Below the pieces are notes generated by a model. That model searched no databases, was not told where the DNA came from, and saw nothing but the letters and a program-made list of their open reading frames with translations. This document shows positions 48,285 to 56,149 of a stretch of 64,000 nt of DNA, piece by piece. The position numbers and the translations under genes were made by a program. How positions within the stretch are numbered: the stretch's first letter is position 1; every line of letters starts with the position of its first letter. The stretch is from NCBI RefSeq assembly GCF_001591365.1, contig NZ_BCUT01000001.1, positions 1,240,001-1,304,000 on the forward strand, read 5' to 3'. The stretch comes from Variovorax paradoxus NBRC 15149. GTDB lineage: Bacteria; Pseudomonadota; Gammaproteobacteria; Burkholderiales; Burkholderiaceae_C.

Positions 48285-48533
48285 TCAGCGGTAGAACGCC
48301 TCGACCCTGCCCTTGAGCTTGAGCAGCAGCGGCTTGCCCTTGCGGTCCACCGTCTTGCCCGCGGGCACCTTGATCCAGCCTTCGCTGATGCAGTACTCCT
48401 CCACGTCGAGGCGTTCCTTGTCGTTGAAGCGGATGCCGATGTCGTGCTCGAAGACAGCCGCCACGTGGTGGGGGCTGCGCGGGTCGGTGGACAGGTGGTC
48501 GGGAAGAGGGGGAAGAGAATTGGCTTCGGTCAT
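48285..48533 (-). CDS. DUF3297 family protein
   Basis: A small 82-residue cytoplasmic protein of the DUF3297 family: PPLPDHLSTDPRSPHH then FEHDIGIRFNDKERLDVEEYCISEGWIKV. Function is unknown; the family is widespread in proteobacteria and nearly invariant in length. The ATG at 48533 (MTEANSLPPL) is used. A GC hairpin (CGGGCAC/GTGCCCG, 48251-48271) lies 14 bases after the stop but lacks a T run. The RNase H-like gene lies 44 bases upstream on the same strand. Confidence 0.85.
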   Translation of the reverse strand: MTEANSLPPLPDHLSTDPRSPHHVAAVFEHDIGIRFNDKERLDVEEYCISEGWIKVPAGKTVDRKGKPLLLKLKGRVEAFYR

Positions 48534-48577
48534 GCCGCGGATGATATGGCCTCTGCCCCGCGCCCCCGGGGCCGCAC

Positions 48578-49027
48578 CTACCGCCGCGTCTTCTTCTTCG
48601 CCATGCGGGCCGCCGGCTTGGGCCCAACGCCCAGCGAGGCGCGCGCGAGCGCATCGGCCTCGTGGTTGCGGTGCCGCGGCACCCAGCGCAGGCTCGCCTC
48701 CTCGAACGAGCCGAGCAAGGCGCGGGCGTCCTCGAACAACCCGGCCATGCGCGCGATCGGCCGGGCGCCGGGCGCACCGAGCTGCTCGACGAGGATGCTG
48801 TTGTCGGTATAGGCCAGCACCGCGGTCGCGCCCCTGGCCTTGAGGTCCTCGAGCGCGAGGGTCAGCGCCCTGAGTTCGGCTTCGTTGTTGCAGCCCGTCG
48901 CATGGCTGGCCAGCGAGAGGGTGTGGCGGGTGCCGTCGGGCTCGGTGATGACCGCGCCGGCGCCCATGCGGCCGGGGTTCGGCATCGCGCTGCCGTCGCA
49001 GTACACGGTCCAGTGGGGGAGTTGCAT
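48578..49027 (-). CDS. RNase H-fold protein (RNase HI-like)
   Basis: The 149-residue protein has the RNase HI fold: YCDGSAMPNPGRMGAG with Asp11, NNEAELRAL with Glu51, AYTDNSIL with Asp75 and RHRNHEADALA with Asp125. All four catalytic acids are present, so it may cut the RNA strand of RNA-DNA hybrids. It belongs to the reverse-transcriptase-like branch rather than canonical RnhA, which usually has a basic handle lacking here. It ends in a basic AKKKTRR tail. Start ATG 49027. Confidence 0.85.
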   Translation of the reverse strand: MQLPHWTVYCDGSAMPNPGRMGAGAVITEPDGTRHTLSLASHATGCNNEAELRALTLALEDLKARGATAVLAYTDNSILVEQLGAPGARPIARMAGLFEDARALLGSFEEASLRWVPRHRNHEADALARASLGVGPKPAARMAKKKTRR

Positions 49028-49040
49028 CGGCTGCGTCGAT

Positions 49041-49529
49041 TCAGCAGTTGTTGCGCTTGATGCCCGCGAGGTTCTGGCAGGGCCGCTGGCCCGGAGGCGG
49101 TCCCGGATCCTGCGGGCGCGGAGGCCGTGGCGGGCGAACAATCGGGCGGCCGGGGTCGTAGTACGGGTCGGGCCCCCAGCTATAGACCGGCGGCGATTCG
49201 GGCGCGGGGCGCTGCGGCTCGCCGACGTTGCGCGGAATGATGGCCGGGCCCTGCGGCGCGTTGCTGGCCGCGGGCGGCGGCGGTGGTGGTGGCGGCGTGT
49301 ATGCCGGCCGGCGCGCTTCTTCGGGGGAAGCGGGCGGCGTCACCGTCAGCGGTTCGGTGATGGGCACCTGGCGCGAGAGCCGGCTGCCGGCGGGGCAAGG
49401 GCCGTCGGTGTAGACGATGCCTCCGCCCGCATCGGTGCAGCGCACCACCTCGGCCGCCTGCGCACCCATGGCCGCGGCGGCCGCGCCGAAGAAGAAGACC
49501 GGAATGAACAGAACCGATGTGCGCATCAT
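49041..49529 (-). CDS. DUF4124 exported proline-rich protein
   Basis: The 162-residue exported protein has a signal peptide (about 1-25, ending MGAQA), a short DUF4124 domain (EVVRCTDAGGGIVYTDGPCPAGSR) and a long Pro-rich disordered tail. The tail includes a run of eight prolines, and the end PCQNLAGIKRNNC has two cysteines. Function is unknown; such proteins are thought to act in the envelope. The ATG pair at 49526/49529 gives MMRTSVLF. It lies 13 bases upstream of the RNase H-like gene and is divergent from mnmH. Confidence 0.8.
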   Translation of the reverse strand: MMRTSVLFIPVFFFGAAAAAMGAQAAEVVRCTDAGGGIVYTDGPCPAGSRLSRQVPITEPLTVTPPASPEEARRPAYTPPPPPPPPAASNAPQGPAIIPRNVGEPQRPAPESPPVYSWGPDPYYDPGRPIVRPPRPPRPQDPGPPPGQRPCQNLAGIKRNNC

Positions 49530-49639
49530 GCGACCTCCGCCGTTGGCAGCCGAAGACGACAGTGTCTCCCCTGCCCTGCATTCTGGCCGGGTTTCTACAA
49601 TCGAAGGTTGTCCGCTCCTTCCTCCAACCGCACCAGGCC

Positions 49640-50710
49640 ATGACCGTATACAACCCGCGCCACCAGCCCACGCGCGTGGCCGACCTGCACCGCTTCGACA
49701 CCCTCATCGACGCGCGCTCGCCCTCCGAATTCGCGCTCGACCATATTCCCGGCGCCATCAACTGCCCGGTGCTCGACGACGAGGAGCGCCGCATCGTCGG
49801 CACCATCTACAAGCAGACCGGCGCCTTCGAGGCGCGGCGCGTGGGCGGCGCCATGGTGGCCGCCAACCTCGCGCAGCACCTGCGCGAACGCTTTGCCGAG
49901 CAGCCCGCCAACTGGCGCCCGCTCGTGTATTGCTGGCGCGGGGGCTTGCGCAGCGGCTCGATGGTGACCTGGCTGCGCCTGGTCGGCTGGGACGCGCAGC
50001 AGCTCGCCGGCGGCTACAAGAGCTATCGCCAGCACGTGCTGGCGCAGATCGAGGCCACGGTGCCCAAGCTCCGGCTCAAGGTGATCTGCGGCGCCACCGG
50101 CAGCGCCAAGACGCGCGTCCTGCAGGCGCTGGCCGCGCGCGGCGAACAGGTGCTCGACCTGGAGCACTGCGCGAGCCACAAGGGTTCGCTGCTGGGCGCC
50201 CTGCCCGGCGTGCCGCAGCCTTCGCAAAAGCAGTTCGAGACGCGCATCGCCACCTGCTTCGATGCGCTCGATGTGTCGCGCACGCTCTACGTGGAAGGCG
50301 AAAGCGCGCGCATCGGCCGGCTCTCGGTGCCCATCCCGCTGGTCGCGCACATGCGCGCGGCCGACTGCATCGAGGTGCAGGCCGACGCGGCCGCGCGGCT
50401 CGACTACCTGCTGCGCGACTACGCCTACCTGGGCGACGACCGCGCCGCGCTGGCGGGCCAGCTCGACAGGCTCAAGGAAATGCAGGGCAAGGCCGTGGTG
50501 CAGCGCTGGCAGGAATGGGCGCTCGCGGGCAACCTGCCGCAGCTCTTTGCCGAACTGATGGCGCTTCACTACGATCCGCACTACGAACGCTCGCAGGCGC
50601 GCCATTTCGAGAAGTGGCCGCTGCGCCAGCAGGTGGCGGCGCCCGACCTGACCGACGCGGGCATCGACACGGTGGCGGAGGCCATCCTGCGGTTGAACGC
50701 CGCAGGGTAG
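49640..50710 (+). CDS. mnmH: tRNA 2-selenouridine synthase MnmH
   Basis: Replaces sulphur by selenium at the 2-thiouridine wobble base of Lys, Glu and Gln tRNAs, using selenophosphate, via a geranylated intermediate. It has 356 residues. The rhodanese domain (1-130) holds catalytic Cys98 in VYCWRGGLRSGS, and a P-loop domain begins GATGSAKT (151-158). The ATG at 49640 (MTVYNPRHQP) is the family start; upstream in-frame sequence overlaps the DUF4124 gene. No selD is in the window, but activity would need one elsewhere in the genome. Confidence 0.94.
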   Translation: MTVYNPRHQPTRVADLHRFDTLIDARSPSEFALDHIPGAINCPVLDDEERRIVGTIYKQTGAFEARRVGGAMVAANLAQHLRERFAEQPANWRPLVYCWRGGLRSGSMVTWLRLVGWDAQQLAGGYKSYRQHVLAQIEATVPKLRLKVICGATGSAKTRVLQALAARGEQVLDLEHCASHKGSLLGALPGVPQPSQKQFETRIATCFDALDVSRTLYVEGESARIGRLSVPIPLVAHMRAADCIEVQADAAARLDYLLRDYAYLGDDRAALAGQLDRLKEMQGKAVVQRWQEWALAGNLPQLFAELMALHYDPHYERSQARHFEKWPLRQQVAAPDLTDAGIDTVAEAILRLNAAG

Positions 50711-50743
50711 CGGGCACATTCACGGCAACGGCAAGGCAGGCTC

Positions 50744-51169
50744 ATGACACTCGAATGGCGCGATTCGCTCGAAGGCCTCGACTGGGACGAACTCTCGCGG
50801 CTCTACCAGGCCGCACCGCTGGGCAACAAGCAGCCGGACGGCCTGAAGCTCGTGTTCGGCAACAGCATGTTCAAGTGCCTGGTGTTCGACGCGGGCCGGC
50901 TCGTCGGGGCGGGCCGCGCGATGGCCGACGGGCTCGACTGCTCCTACATCTGCGACGTGGCGGTGCACCCGAGCCACCAGGGCACCGGCCTGGGCAGGCA
51001 GATCGTCTCGCGGCTGCTGGAGCTCTCGCGCGGACACCGCAAGATCATTCTCTATGCGGTGGCCGGCAAGGAGCCCTTCTACGAGAAGCTCGGCTTCAGG
51101 CGCATGAAGACCGCGATGGCGATCTTCGAGAACCAGGCGCAGGCGGCCGAGCGCGGGCTGATCGAGTGA
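50744..51169 (+). CDS. GNAT acetyltransferase (YjcF/ElaA-like size)
   Basis: The 141-residue single-domain N-acetyltransferase has the acetyl-CoA motif HPSHQGTGLGRQIVSRLLE, the preceding strand CDVAVH and the C-terminal YEKLGFRRM. The substrate is unknown; small GNATs of this layout often acetylate amines or antibiotics. It starts at ATG 50744, 33 bases after mnmH, and overlaps the next acetyltransferase (GTGA). Probably co-transcribed with mnmH by position only. Confidence 0.85.
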   Translation: MTLEWRDSLEGLDWDELSRLYQAAPLGNKQPDGLKLVFGNSMFKCLVFDAGRLVGAGRAMADGLDCSYICDVAVHPSHQGTGLGRQIVSRLLELSRGHRKIILYAVAGKEPFYEKLGFRRMKTAMAIFENQAQAAERGLIE

Positions 51170-51660
51170 ACCATTCCGTCGTCGCCACCGAAGAGCACCA
51201 CTTCGAAAGCCTGCACCAGGCGCTCGACGTGGTGGCGCGGGAACGGAAGTACCTTGCGCTCATGCAGGCGCCGCCCTGGGAACAATCGCTGGCCTTCTAC
51301 CGCAGCGTGCTGGCGGCGGGCTTCCCCCATTTCGTGGCGGTGAATGGCAGCGGCAAGGTGGTGGGCTGGTGCGACGTGTCGCCGGTCTTCGGCCACTCGC
51401 GGGCCCACATCGGCCTGCTCGGCATCGCGCTGCTGCCCGAGGCACGCGGGCTCGGACTCGGCGCCAAGCTGCTGCAGGCGGCCATCGACAGGTCATGGGC
51501 GCGCGGCCTCACCCGCATCGAGCTTGCCGTCCGCGCGGACAACCTGAATGCGAAGGCGTTGTACGAACGGTTCGGCTTCGAGCACGAAGGCCTGCTGCGC
51601 CGCGCAAGCCTGGTCGACGGCACCTACCACGACGCCCACGCGATGGCGTTGCTTCGCTAG
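51166..51660 (+). CDS. Second GNAT acetyltransferase
   Basis: A 164-residue GNAT related to ribosomal-protein-type and RimJ/RimL-like acetyltransferases: LPEARGLGLGAKLLQAAI is the CoA loop and NLNAKALYERFGFEHEGLLRRAS the C-terminal motif. The start GTG 51166 overlaps the stop of the preceding GNAT, so the two differ in sequence but are translationally coupled. The first ATG lies much further in. The substrate is unknown. Confidence 0.85.
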   Translation: MNHSVVATEEHHFESLHQALDVVARERKYLALMQAPPWEQSLAFYRSVLAAGFPHFVAVNGSGKVVGWCDVSPVFGHSRAHIGLLGIALLPEARGLGLGAKLLQAAIDRSWARGLTRIELAVRADNLNAKALYERFGFEHEGLLRRASLVDGTYHDAHAMALLR

Positions 51661-51697
51661 ACTGAAGCATCCACTGCATGCAACCGGAGAGCGCCCC

Positions 51698-51967
51698 ATG
51701 TGCAGAAGCATCAAGACCCTCTACAACTTCGAACCTCCCGCCACCGAGCAGGAGATCCGCGCCGCCGCGCTGCAGTTCGTGCGCAAGCTCAGCGGCTTCA
51801 GCGTGCCGTCCAAGGCCAACCAGGAAGCCTTTGAACGCGCGGTCGACGAGGTGTCCGCGAGCGCCTCGCGGCTGATCGGTTCGCTGGTCACCACCGCCGA
51901 GCCGCGCGACCGCGCCATCGAAGCCGAACGCGCAAAGGCCAGGTCGGCCGCGCGCTTCGGCACCTGA
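51698..51967 (+). CDS. DUF2277 family protein
   Basis: The 89-residue protein starts MCRSIKTLYNFEPPATEQEI, the fixed N-terminus of the DUF2277 family, and is almost wholly alpha-helical. Function is unknown. It is short, soluble and without export signal. It lies 37 bases after the second GNAT and 28 before the LysE gene, all on the plus strand. GGAGAG in front of the ATG at 51698 is a good ribosome site. Confidence 0.87.
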   Translation: MCRSIKTLYNFEPPATEQEIRAAALQFVRKLSGFSVPSKANQEAFERAVDEVSASASRLIGSLVTTAEPRDRAIEAERAKARSAARFGT

Positions 51968-51995
51968 CTGCCAACTGCATTTTTCTGGAGAACCC

Positions 51996-52622
51996 ATGCC
52001 GATCGAACTCTGGCTCGCCTTCGTCGCCGCATCGTCCGTGCTGCTGATCATTCCCGGGCCGACCATCCTCACGGTGATCAGCTATTCCATGTCGCACGGC
52101 CGGCGCGCCAACGTGCCGCTGGTGGCCGCGGTGGCGCTCGGCGATTCCACCGCGCTGGTGGTGTCGCTGCTCGGCCTGGGCGCGCTGCTGGCCGCGTCGG
52201 CGTTCTGGTTCACGGTGGTGAAGTGGGTGGGCGGGCTGTATCTGCTGTACCTCGGCATCAAGCTGCTGCGCGCGGGCATCGGCGGCACCGAAATCGCGGC
52301 GCCCGCGGCGCCCGATTCGCGCTGGCGGCTGTTCGCCAACACCTACCTGGTGACGGCACTCAACCCCAAGGGCATCGTGTTCTTCGTGGCGTTCCTGCCG
52401 CAGTTCCTGAGCCCCGCGGCCGACATGACGCGCCAGCTCTGGGTGCTGGCCGTCACCTTCGTGGCGATGGCTGCGCTCAATGCCACGTTCTATGCCGTGT
52501 TCGCGGGATCGGCCCGCAAGCTGCTGTCTTCGCCGCGCGCGCAGCGGCGCTTCAACCTTGCGGGCGGCTCGCTGCTGAGTGCGGCGGGCGTGTGGGCGCT
52601 GCTCGCGCGCCGGCCCGCCTGA
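51996..52622 (+). CDS. LysE/RhtB family amino-acid exporter
   Basis: A 208-residue inner-membrane exporter with about six helices. IPGPTILTVISYSMSHGRR is the LysE/RhtB signature and NPKGIVFFVAFLPQFL is the conserved helix 4 region. These proteins export amino acids such as threonine, homoserine or lysine; specificity cannot be predicted. It starts at ATG 51996 with TCTGGAGAACC before it. It is last of the plus-strand mnmH-GNAT-GNAT-DUF2277-LysE series and converges on the small lipoprotein gene. Confidence 0.88.
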   Translation: MPIELWLAFVAASSVLLIIPGPTILTVISYSMSHGRRANVPLVAAVALGDSTALVVSLLGLGALLAASAFWFTVVKWVGGLYLLYLGIKLLRAGIGGTEIAAPAAPDSRWRLFANTYLVTALNPKGIVFFVAFLPQFLSPAADMTRQLWVLAVTFVAMAALNATFYAVFAGSARKLLSSPRAQRRFNLAGGSLLSAAGVWALLARRPA

Positions 52623-52640
52623 GGCGCGCGGCGGCCAGGC

Positions 52641-52853
52641 TCAGCGGTAAGGATTGTTCGGGTTGCGGTCGTAGCGGTTCGGTATGCCGTCGCCGTCGCG
52701 ATCGCGGTCATAGCGGTTGGGCACGCCGTCGCGGTCGCGGTCTCCGTAGCCGTAGTTCGGGCGCGGCGCCGGACGGTCATAGGGTGCCACAACGCAGCCG
52801 GCCAGCACGGCCGATGCGGCAAGCACAAGGGCCAATGTCTTCGTCATCATCAT
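52641..52853 (-). CDS. Small lipoprotein with calcium-type DxDxDG repeats
   Basis: The 70-residue lipoprotein has a signal ending in VLAGC, so Cys20 should be lipidated after cleavage. The mature part is nearly all acidic repeat: GDRDRDGVPNRYDRDRDGDG continues into IPNRYDRNPNN, resembling thrombospondin type 3 calcium-binding repeats. Three consecutive ATGs (52853, 52850, 52847) offer starts. It is divergent from pbpC across 264 bases. Calcium binding at the outer membrane is inference from the repeat. Confidence 0.78.
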   Translation of the reverse strand: MMMTKTLALVLAASAVLAGCVVAPYDRPAPRPNYGYGDRDRDGVPNRYDRDRDGDGIPNRYDRNPNNPYR

Positions 52854-53117
52854 TTGGTTTCTCCTTGGAGTTGTAGGAAGGCGGCTCGCCTCGCGCAAGC
52901 CGGCAACTGCATTGAAGGCCATCTGCGTCTCGGCTGCGTATCCGCCATGAGGCCGGGACGTGAAGTTGGTTACCGGATGTGGAACATGCTGCGGACTTTG
53001 GCGCCAAGTTCCTGCGGCCGCAGGCGGCGGCGCACCCGTTCGCAAGTAGGTGCAGTTCCCGTGGCCGCTTCGCCGAGAATGGCGCCGCCACGCCGCCGAT
53101 TTCCGCTTTCCACCGCC
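52854..53117. other. Intergenic region between the small lipoprotein and pbpC
   Basis: This 264-base divergent region holds no gene I can support. Two palindromes lie close together: TTGGCGCCAA (52998-53007) and the 14-base perfect palindrome CCTGCGGCCGCAGG (53011-53024). Both are GC-rich and could be chance in this genome. An in-frame ATG at 53079 could extend pbpC by 13 residues. Confidence 0.35.
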
Positions 53118-55358
53118 ATGCACCGCCCGCCCTTCCCCGCCAGCCGCAGCCGCCTTGCCGCAGCGCTGGCGGCCATCGCCTGCGCGCTGCCGGTTGCTGC
53201 CGGCGCCGTGAGCTTCGACGAGGTGAAGCGCGAGTTCCGCCCTTCCGACACCGCGGTGCTCGACCGCAACGGCGAGCTGCTGCAGCGCGTGCGCACCGAT
53301 GCCAGCGTGCGGCGCGGCCAGTGGGTGGTGCTGGCCGATGTTTCGCCCGCGCTGCGCATGGCCATGGTGCTGAGCGAAGACCGGCGCTTCTACGAGCACA
53401 GCGGCATCGACTGGCGCGCGGTGTCGTCCGCCGCCTGGGGCAACCTCTGGAACACCCGCACGCGCGGCGCATCCACCATCACGATGCAGCTGTCGGGCCT
53501 GCTCGACGAAGACCTGCGCCGCGCCAACAGCGGGCGCAGCTTCACGCAGAAGATCGGCCAGACCGTGGCAGCCGCGCAGTTGGAGCGCAGCTGGCGCAAG
53601 GACCAGATCCTGGAGGCCTACCTCAACACCGTGCCCTTCCGCGGCGAGATCGTGGGCATCGACGCGCTCTCGCGCACGCTGTTCGGCAAGGCGCCCAGTG
53701 GCCTGGACGCGCGCGAGGCCAGCGTGGCCGCGGCGCTGGTGCGCGCGCCCAACGCCAAGCCGGCCCTGGTGGCGCAGCGTGCCTGCGAGGTGATGCGCGC
53801 GATGGAGCCGGGGCAGAAGATCGATTGCGATGCGCTCGACATGTTCACGAGCGCGGCGGTGCAGCGGCGGGCCTTCGATGCGACCGAAGGCATTGCACCG
53901 CATGCGGCGCGGCGCGTTCTGAAGGAACTGCGCGAGGCCGGCGAGACGGCCGCGCCGCCCTCGCGCCAAGCAGCAGCAGCCGGCAAGGAGGCCGCCGTGC
54001 GGACCACGCTGCGTGCGCCGCTGCAGCGCTTTGCGCTGGCCACGCTGCAGCGCCACCTGAAGGAATTGCGCGGCCGCCACGTGGAAGACGGCGCGCTCGT
54101 GGTGCTGGACAACGCGAGCGGCGAGGTGCTCGCCTGGGTCGGCTCCTCGGGCCCGCTGAGCCAGGCGGCCGAGGTCGATGCGGTCACCGCGCTGCGCCAG
54201 CCCGGCTCCACGCTCAAGCCGCTGCTCTATGCGCAGGCCATCGCCGAGCGGCGGCTCACGGCGGCTTCGCTGATCGACGATTCGTCGGCGCAGATCAGCA
54301 CCGCGAGCGGGCTCTACATTCCGCAGAACTACGACCGCCAGTTCAAGGGGCCGGTATCGGCGCGCACCGCGCTGGCCGCCTCGCTCAACGTGCCGGCCGT
54401 GCGCACGCTGGTGATGGTGTCGCCCGAATCGTTCGCGCGCCAGCTGCGCGCGGCCGGCCTGCCGCTGCGTGAAAGCGGCGACTACTACGGCTACAGCCTG
54501 GCGCTGGGCAGCGCCGAGGTGTCGCTGCTGTCGCTCGCCAACGCCTATCGCATGCTGGCCAATGGCGGGCGCTACGGGCCGCCCACCCTGATGGCGCGGC
54601 CTCCCGTGCCGGCGCCGGCTGCGCCCATCCTCGATCCGCGCGCGGCCTTCATCGTCGGCGACATCCTGTCCGACGCGAACGCACGCACGCGCACCTTCGG
54701 GCTCGACAGCATTCTTTCCACGCGCTTCTGGACCGCCGTGAAAACGGGCACCAGCAAGGACATGCGCGACAACTGGGCCGTGGGCTGGTCGCAGCGCTAC
54801 ACGGTCGGCGTGTGGGTCGGCAACGCGAGCGGCGCATCGATGTGGGACGTGAGCGGCACCAGCGGCGCGGCCCCGGTGTGGGCCGAGGTGATGCGCTTCC
54901 TGCACGCGCGCGAGCCGAGCCGCGCGCCCCGGCCGCCCGCCGGCCTGGTCGAGGCGCAGGTGACGTTCGGCCCCGGCGCCGACGGCAACGCGCTCGAGGC
55001 GGCGCGCAGCGAATGGTTCCTGCAGGGCACGGAGCAGCCGCTCTTCGCGCTCGACAACGCCGGCACGCCGGCAGGCGCCGGGGCCGCGCCGCGCATCACC
55101 GCGCCGGCCGACGGCACCATCATCGCGCTGGACCCCGACATTCCGCCGCTGCACCAGCGCGTGCGCTTCGAGTCCGAAGGCCGCGGCGTGCAATGGCGCA
55201 TCGACGGCAAGCTGTTTGCGCGCGGCAACAGCGCGCAGTGGCTGCCGTGGCCCGGGCGCCACGTGATCGAACTCGCCGATGCCACGGGCAAGGTGGTCGA
55301 CCAGCGCAAGCTCGAAGTGCGCGGCGCGGGCGTGGTCGCGAAAAGCGCGCGCCGGTAG
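53118..55358 (+). CDS. pbpC: Penicillin-binding protein 1C
   Basis: A bifunctional peptidoglycan enzyme of 746 residues. A signal or anchor (about 11-30) precedes the GT51 glycosyltransferase domain with catalytic Glu87 (VLSEDRRFYEHSG), and the transpeptidase domain has Ser364-x-x-Lys367 (PGSTLKP) and KTGTS (542-546). The C-terminal PBP1C-specific beta domain includes ITAPADGTIIALDPDIP. Length is close to E. coli PbpC (770). In many bacteria it is encoded beside alpha-2-macroglobulin, here 7 kb away on the same strand. Start ATG 53118; 53079 is an alternative. Confidence 0.94.
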   Translation: MHRPPFPASRSRLAAALAAIACALPVAAGAVSFDEVKREFRPSDTAVLDRNGELLQRVRTDASVRRGQWVVLADVSPALRMAMVLSEDRRFYEHSGIDWRAVSSAAWGNLWNTRTRGASTITMQLSGLLDEDLRRANSGRSFTQKIGQTVAAAQLERSWRKDQILEAYLNTVPFRGEIVGIDALSRTLFGKAPSGLDAREASVAAALVRAPNAKPALVAQRACEVMRAMEPGQKIDCDALDMFTSAAVQRRAFDATEGIAPHAARRVLKELREAGETAAPPSRQAAAAGKEAAVRTTLRAPLQRFALATLQRHLKELRGRHVEDGALVVLDNASGEVLAWVGSSGPLSQAAEVDAVTALRQPGSTLKPLLYAQAIAERRLTAASLIDDSSAQISTASGLYIPQNYDRQFKGPVSARTALAASLNVPAVRTLVMVSPESFARQLRAAGLPLRESGDYYGYSLALGSAEVSLLSLANAYRMLANGGRYGPPTLMARPPVPAPAAPILDPRAAFIVGDILSDANARTRTFGLDSILSTRFWTAVKTGTSKDMRDNWAVGWSQRYTVGVWVGNASGASMWDVSGTSGAAPVWAEVMRFLHAREPSRAPRPPAGLVEAQVTFGPGADGNALEAARSEWFLQGTEQPLFALDNAGTPAGAGAAPRITAPADGTIIALDPDIPPLHQRVRFESEGRGVQWRIDGKLFARGNSAQWLPWPGRHVIELADATGKVVDQRKLEVRGAGVVAKSARR

Positions 55359-55391
55359 ACGCGCCGGCGGCCGCCCGAATCCCCCTGCTTT

Positions 55392-55411
55392 CGACTGCGG
55401 CATTGCAGTCG
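55392..55411 (+). terminator. Hairpin after pbpC
   Basis: CGACTGC (55392-55398) and GCAGTCG (55405-55411) form a perfect 7-bp stem with a 6-base loop, 33 bases after the pbpC stop. Only a mixed AT stretch (GCGAAAATTCAT) follows, so it is a weak intrinsic terminator at best; an RNA end-protecting hairpin is the alternative. Confidence 0.4.
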
Positions 55412-55418
55412 CGCGAAA

Positions 55419-55441
55419 ATTCATCCAATGATTGAATGAAT
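55419..55441. promoter_or_regulatory. Candidate operator upstream of the GntR gene
   Basis: A 23-base imperfect palindrome centred on G55430 has left arm ATTCATCCAAT and right arm ATTGAATGAAT. Ten of eleven pairs match, the single break being C55425 against A55435. It lies 18 bases before the GntR ATG, overlapping where a -10 box would fall, and is far more AT-rich than the surroundings. Autoregulation of the GntR gene and its coupled carrier is the obvious reading. Confidence 0.55.
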
Positions 55442-55459
55442 TAGGTCTTTCTTATTCAT

Positions 55460-56149
55460 ATGCTGCTCCAAGCCCCCCGAACCTCCCTGGCCGACAGTGC
55501 CGCCGACAGCATCCGCGCCGAGATCGCGGCCGGCCGCTGGACCGTCGGATCGCGCATTCCGATCGAGCCGCAGCTCGCGCAACTGCTCGGCGTGAGCCGC
55601 GGCACCGTGCGCGAAGCGGTGAAGACGCTGGTCTCGCGCGGCCTGCTCGAAGTGCGGCAAGGCTCGGGCACCTATGTGCGCTCGGGCTTCGACCCGTCGG
55701 CCAGCCTGCAGAAGATGCGGCGCGCAAGCCTGCGCGACCAGTTCGAGGTGCGCCGCGCGCTCGAGGTCGAGGCCGCGCGGCTGGCCGCCGTGCGCCACAC
55801 CGCCAAGGACCTGCGCAACCTCAACAGCCTGCTCAACAAGCGCGGCGTGCCCGACGCGAGCGACGGCGGCGCGGGCTTCATCGAGCGCGACCTGGCCTTC
55901 CACCTGGCCATCGTCGACATCTCGGGCAACCTCGCGCTGGCAGAAACCTGCCGCTTCATTGCCGGCTACATCAAGGAAACCATCGCGAGCACGATGGGCA
56001 CCAGCCTGCCCGAACCCGACACGGCTGCGCACACCGCCATCCTCGAGGCCATTGCAAGCCGCGACCCCGACCGCGCCGCCGAGGCGGTGCGCGCCTTCAT
56101 GTCGCCGATGATCGACGCGCTGGCGCAAGACGCCGAGCCTGTCCGATGA
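55460..56149 (+). CDS. FadR-type (FCD) GntR transcriptional regulator
   Basis: The 229-residue regulator has an N-terminal winged helix (about 8-75, with PIEPQLAQLLGVSRGTVREAVK by its features) and a C-terminal all-helical FCD domain. Metal-site residues of that domain appear in ERDLAFHLAIVD and DTAAHTAILEAI. The ligand is unknown, usually a carboxylate or sugar acid in this class. It starts at ATG 55460. The stop overlaps the ATG of the CynX-like carrier (ATGA), the likely regulated gene. Confidence 0.92.
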   Translation: MLLQAPRTSLADSAADSIRAEIAAGRWTVGSRIPIEPQLAQLLGVSRGTVREAVKTLVSRGLLEVRQGSGTYVRSGFDPSASLQKMRRASLRDQFEVRRALEVEAARLAAVRHTAKDLRNLNSLLNKRGVPDASDGGAGFIERDLAFHLAIVDISGNLALAETCRFIAGYIKETIASTMGTSLPEPDTAAHTAILEAIASRDPDRAAEAVRAFMSPMIDALAQDAEPVR

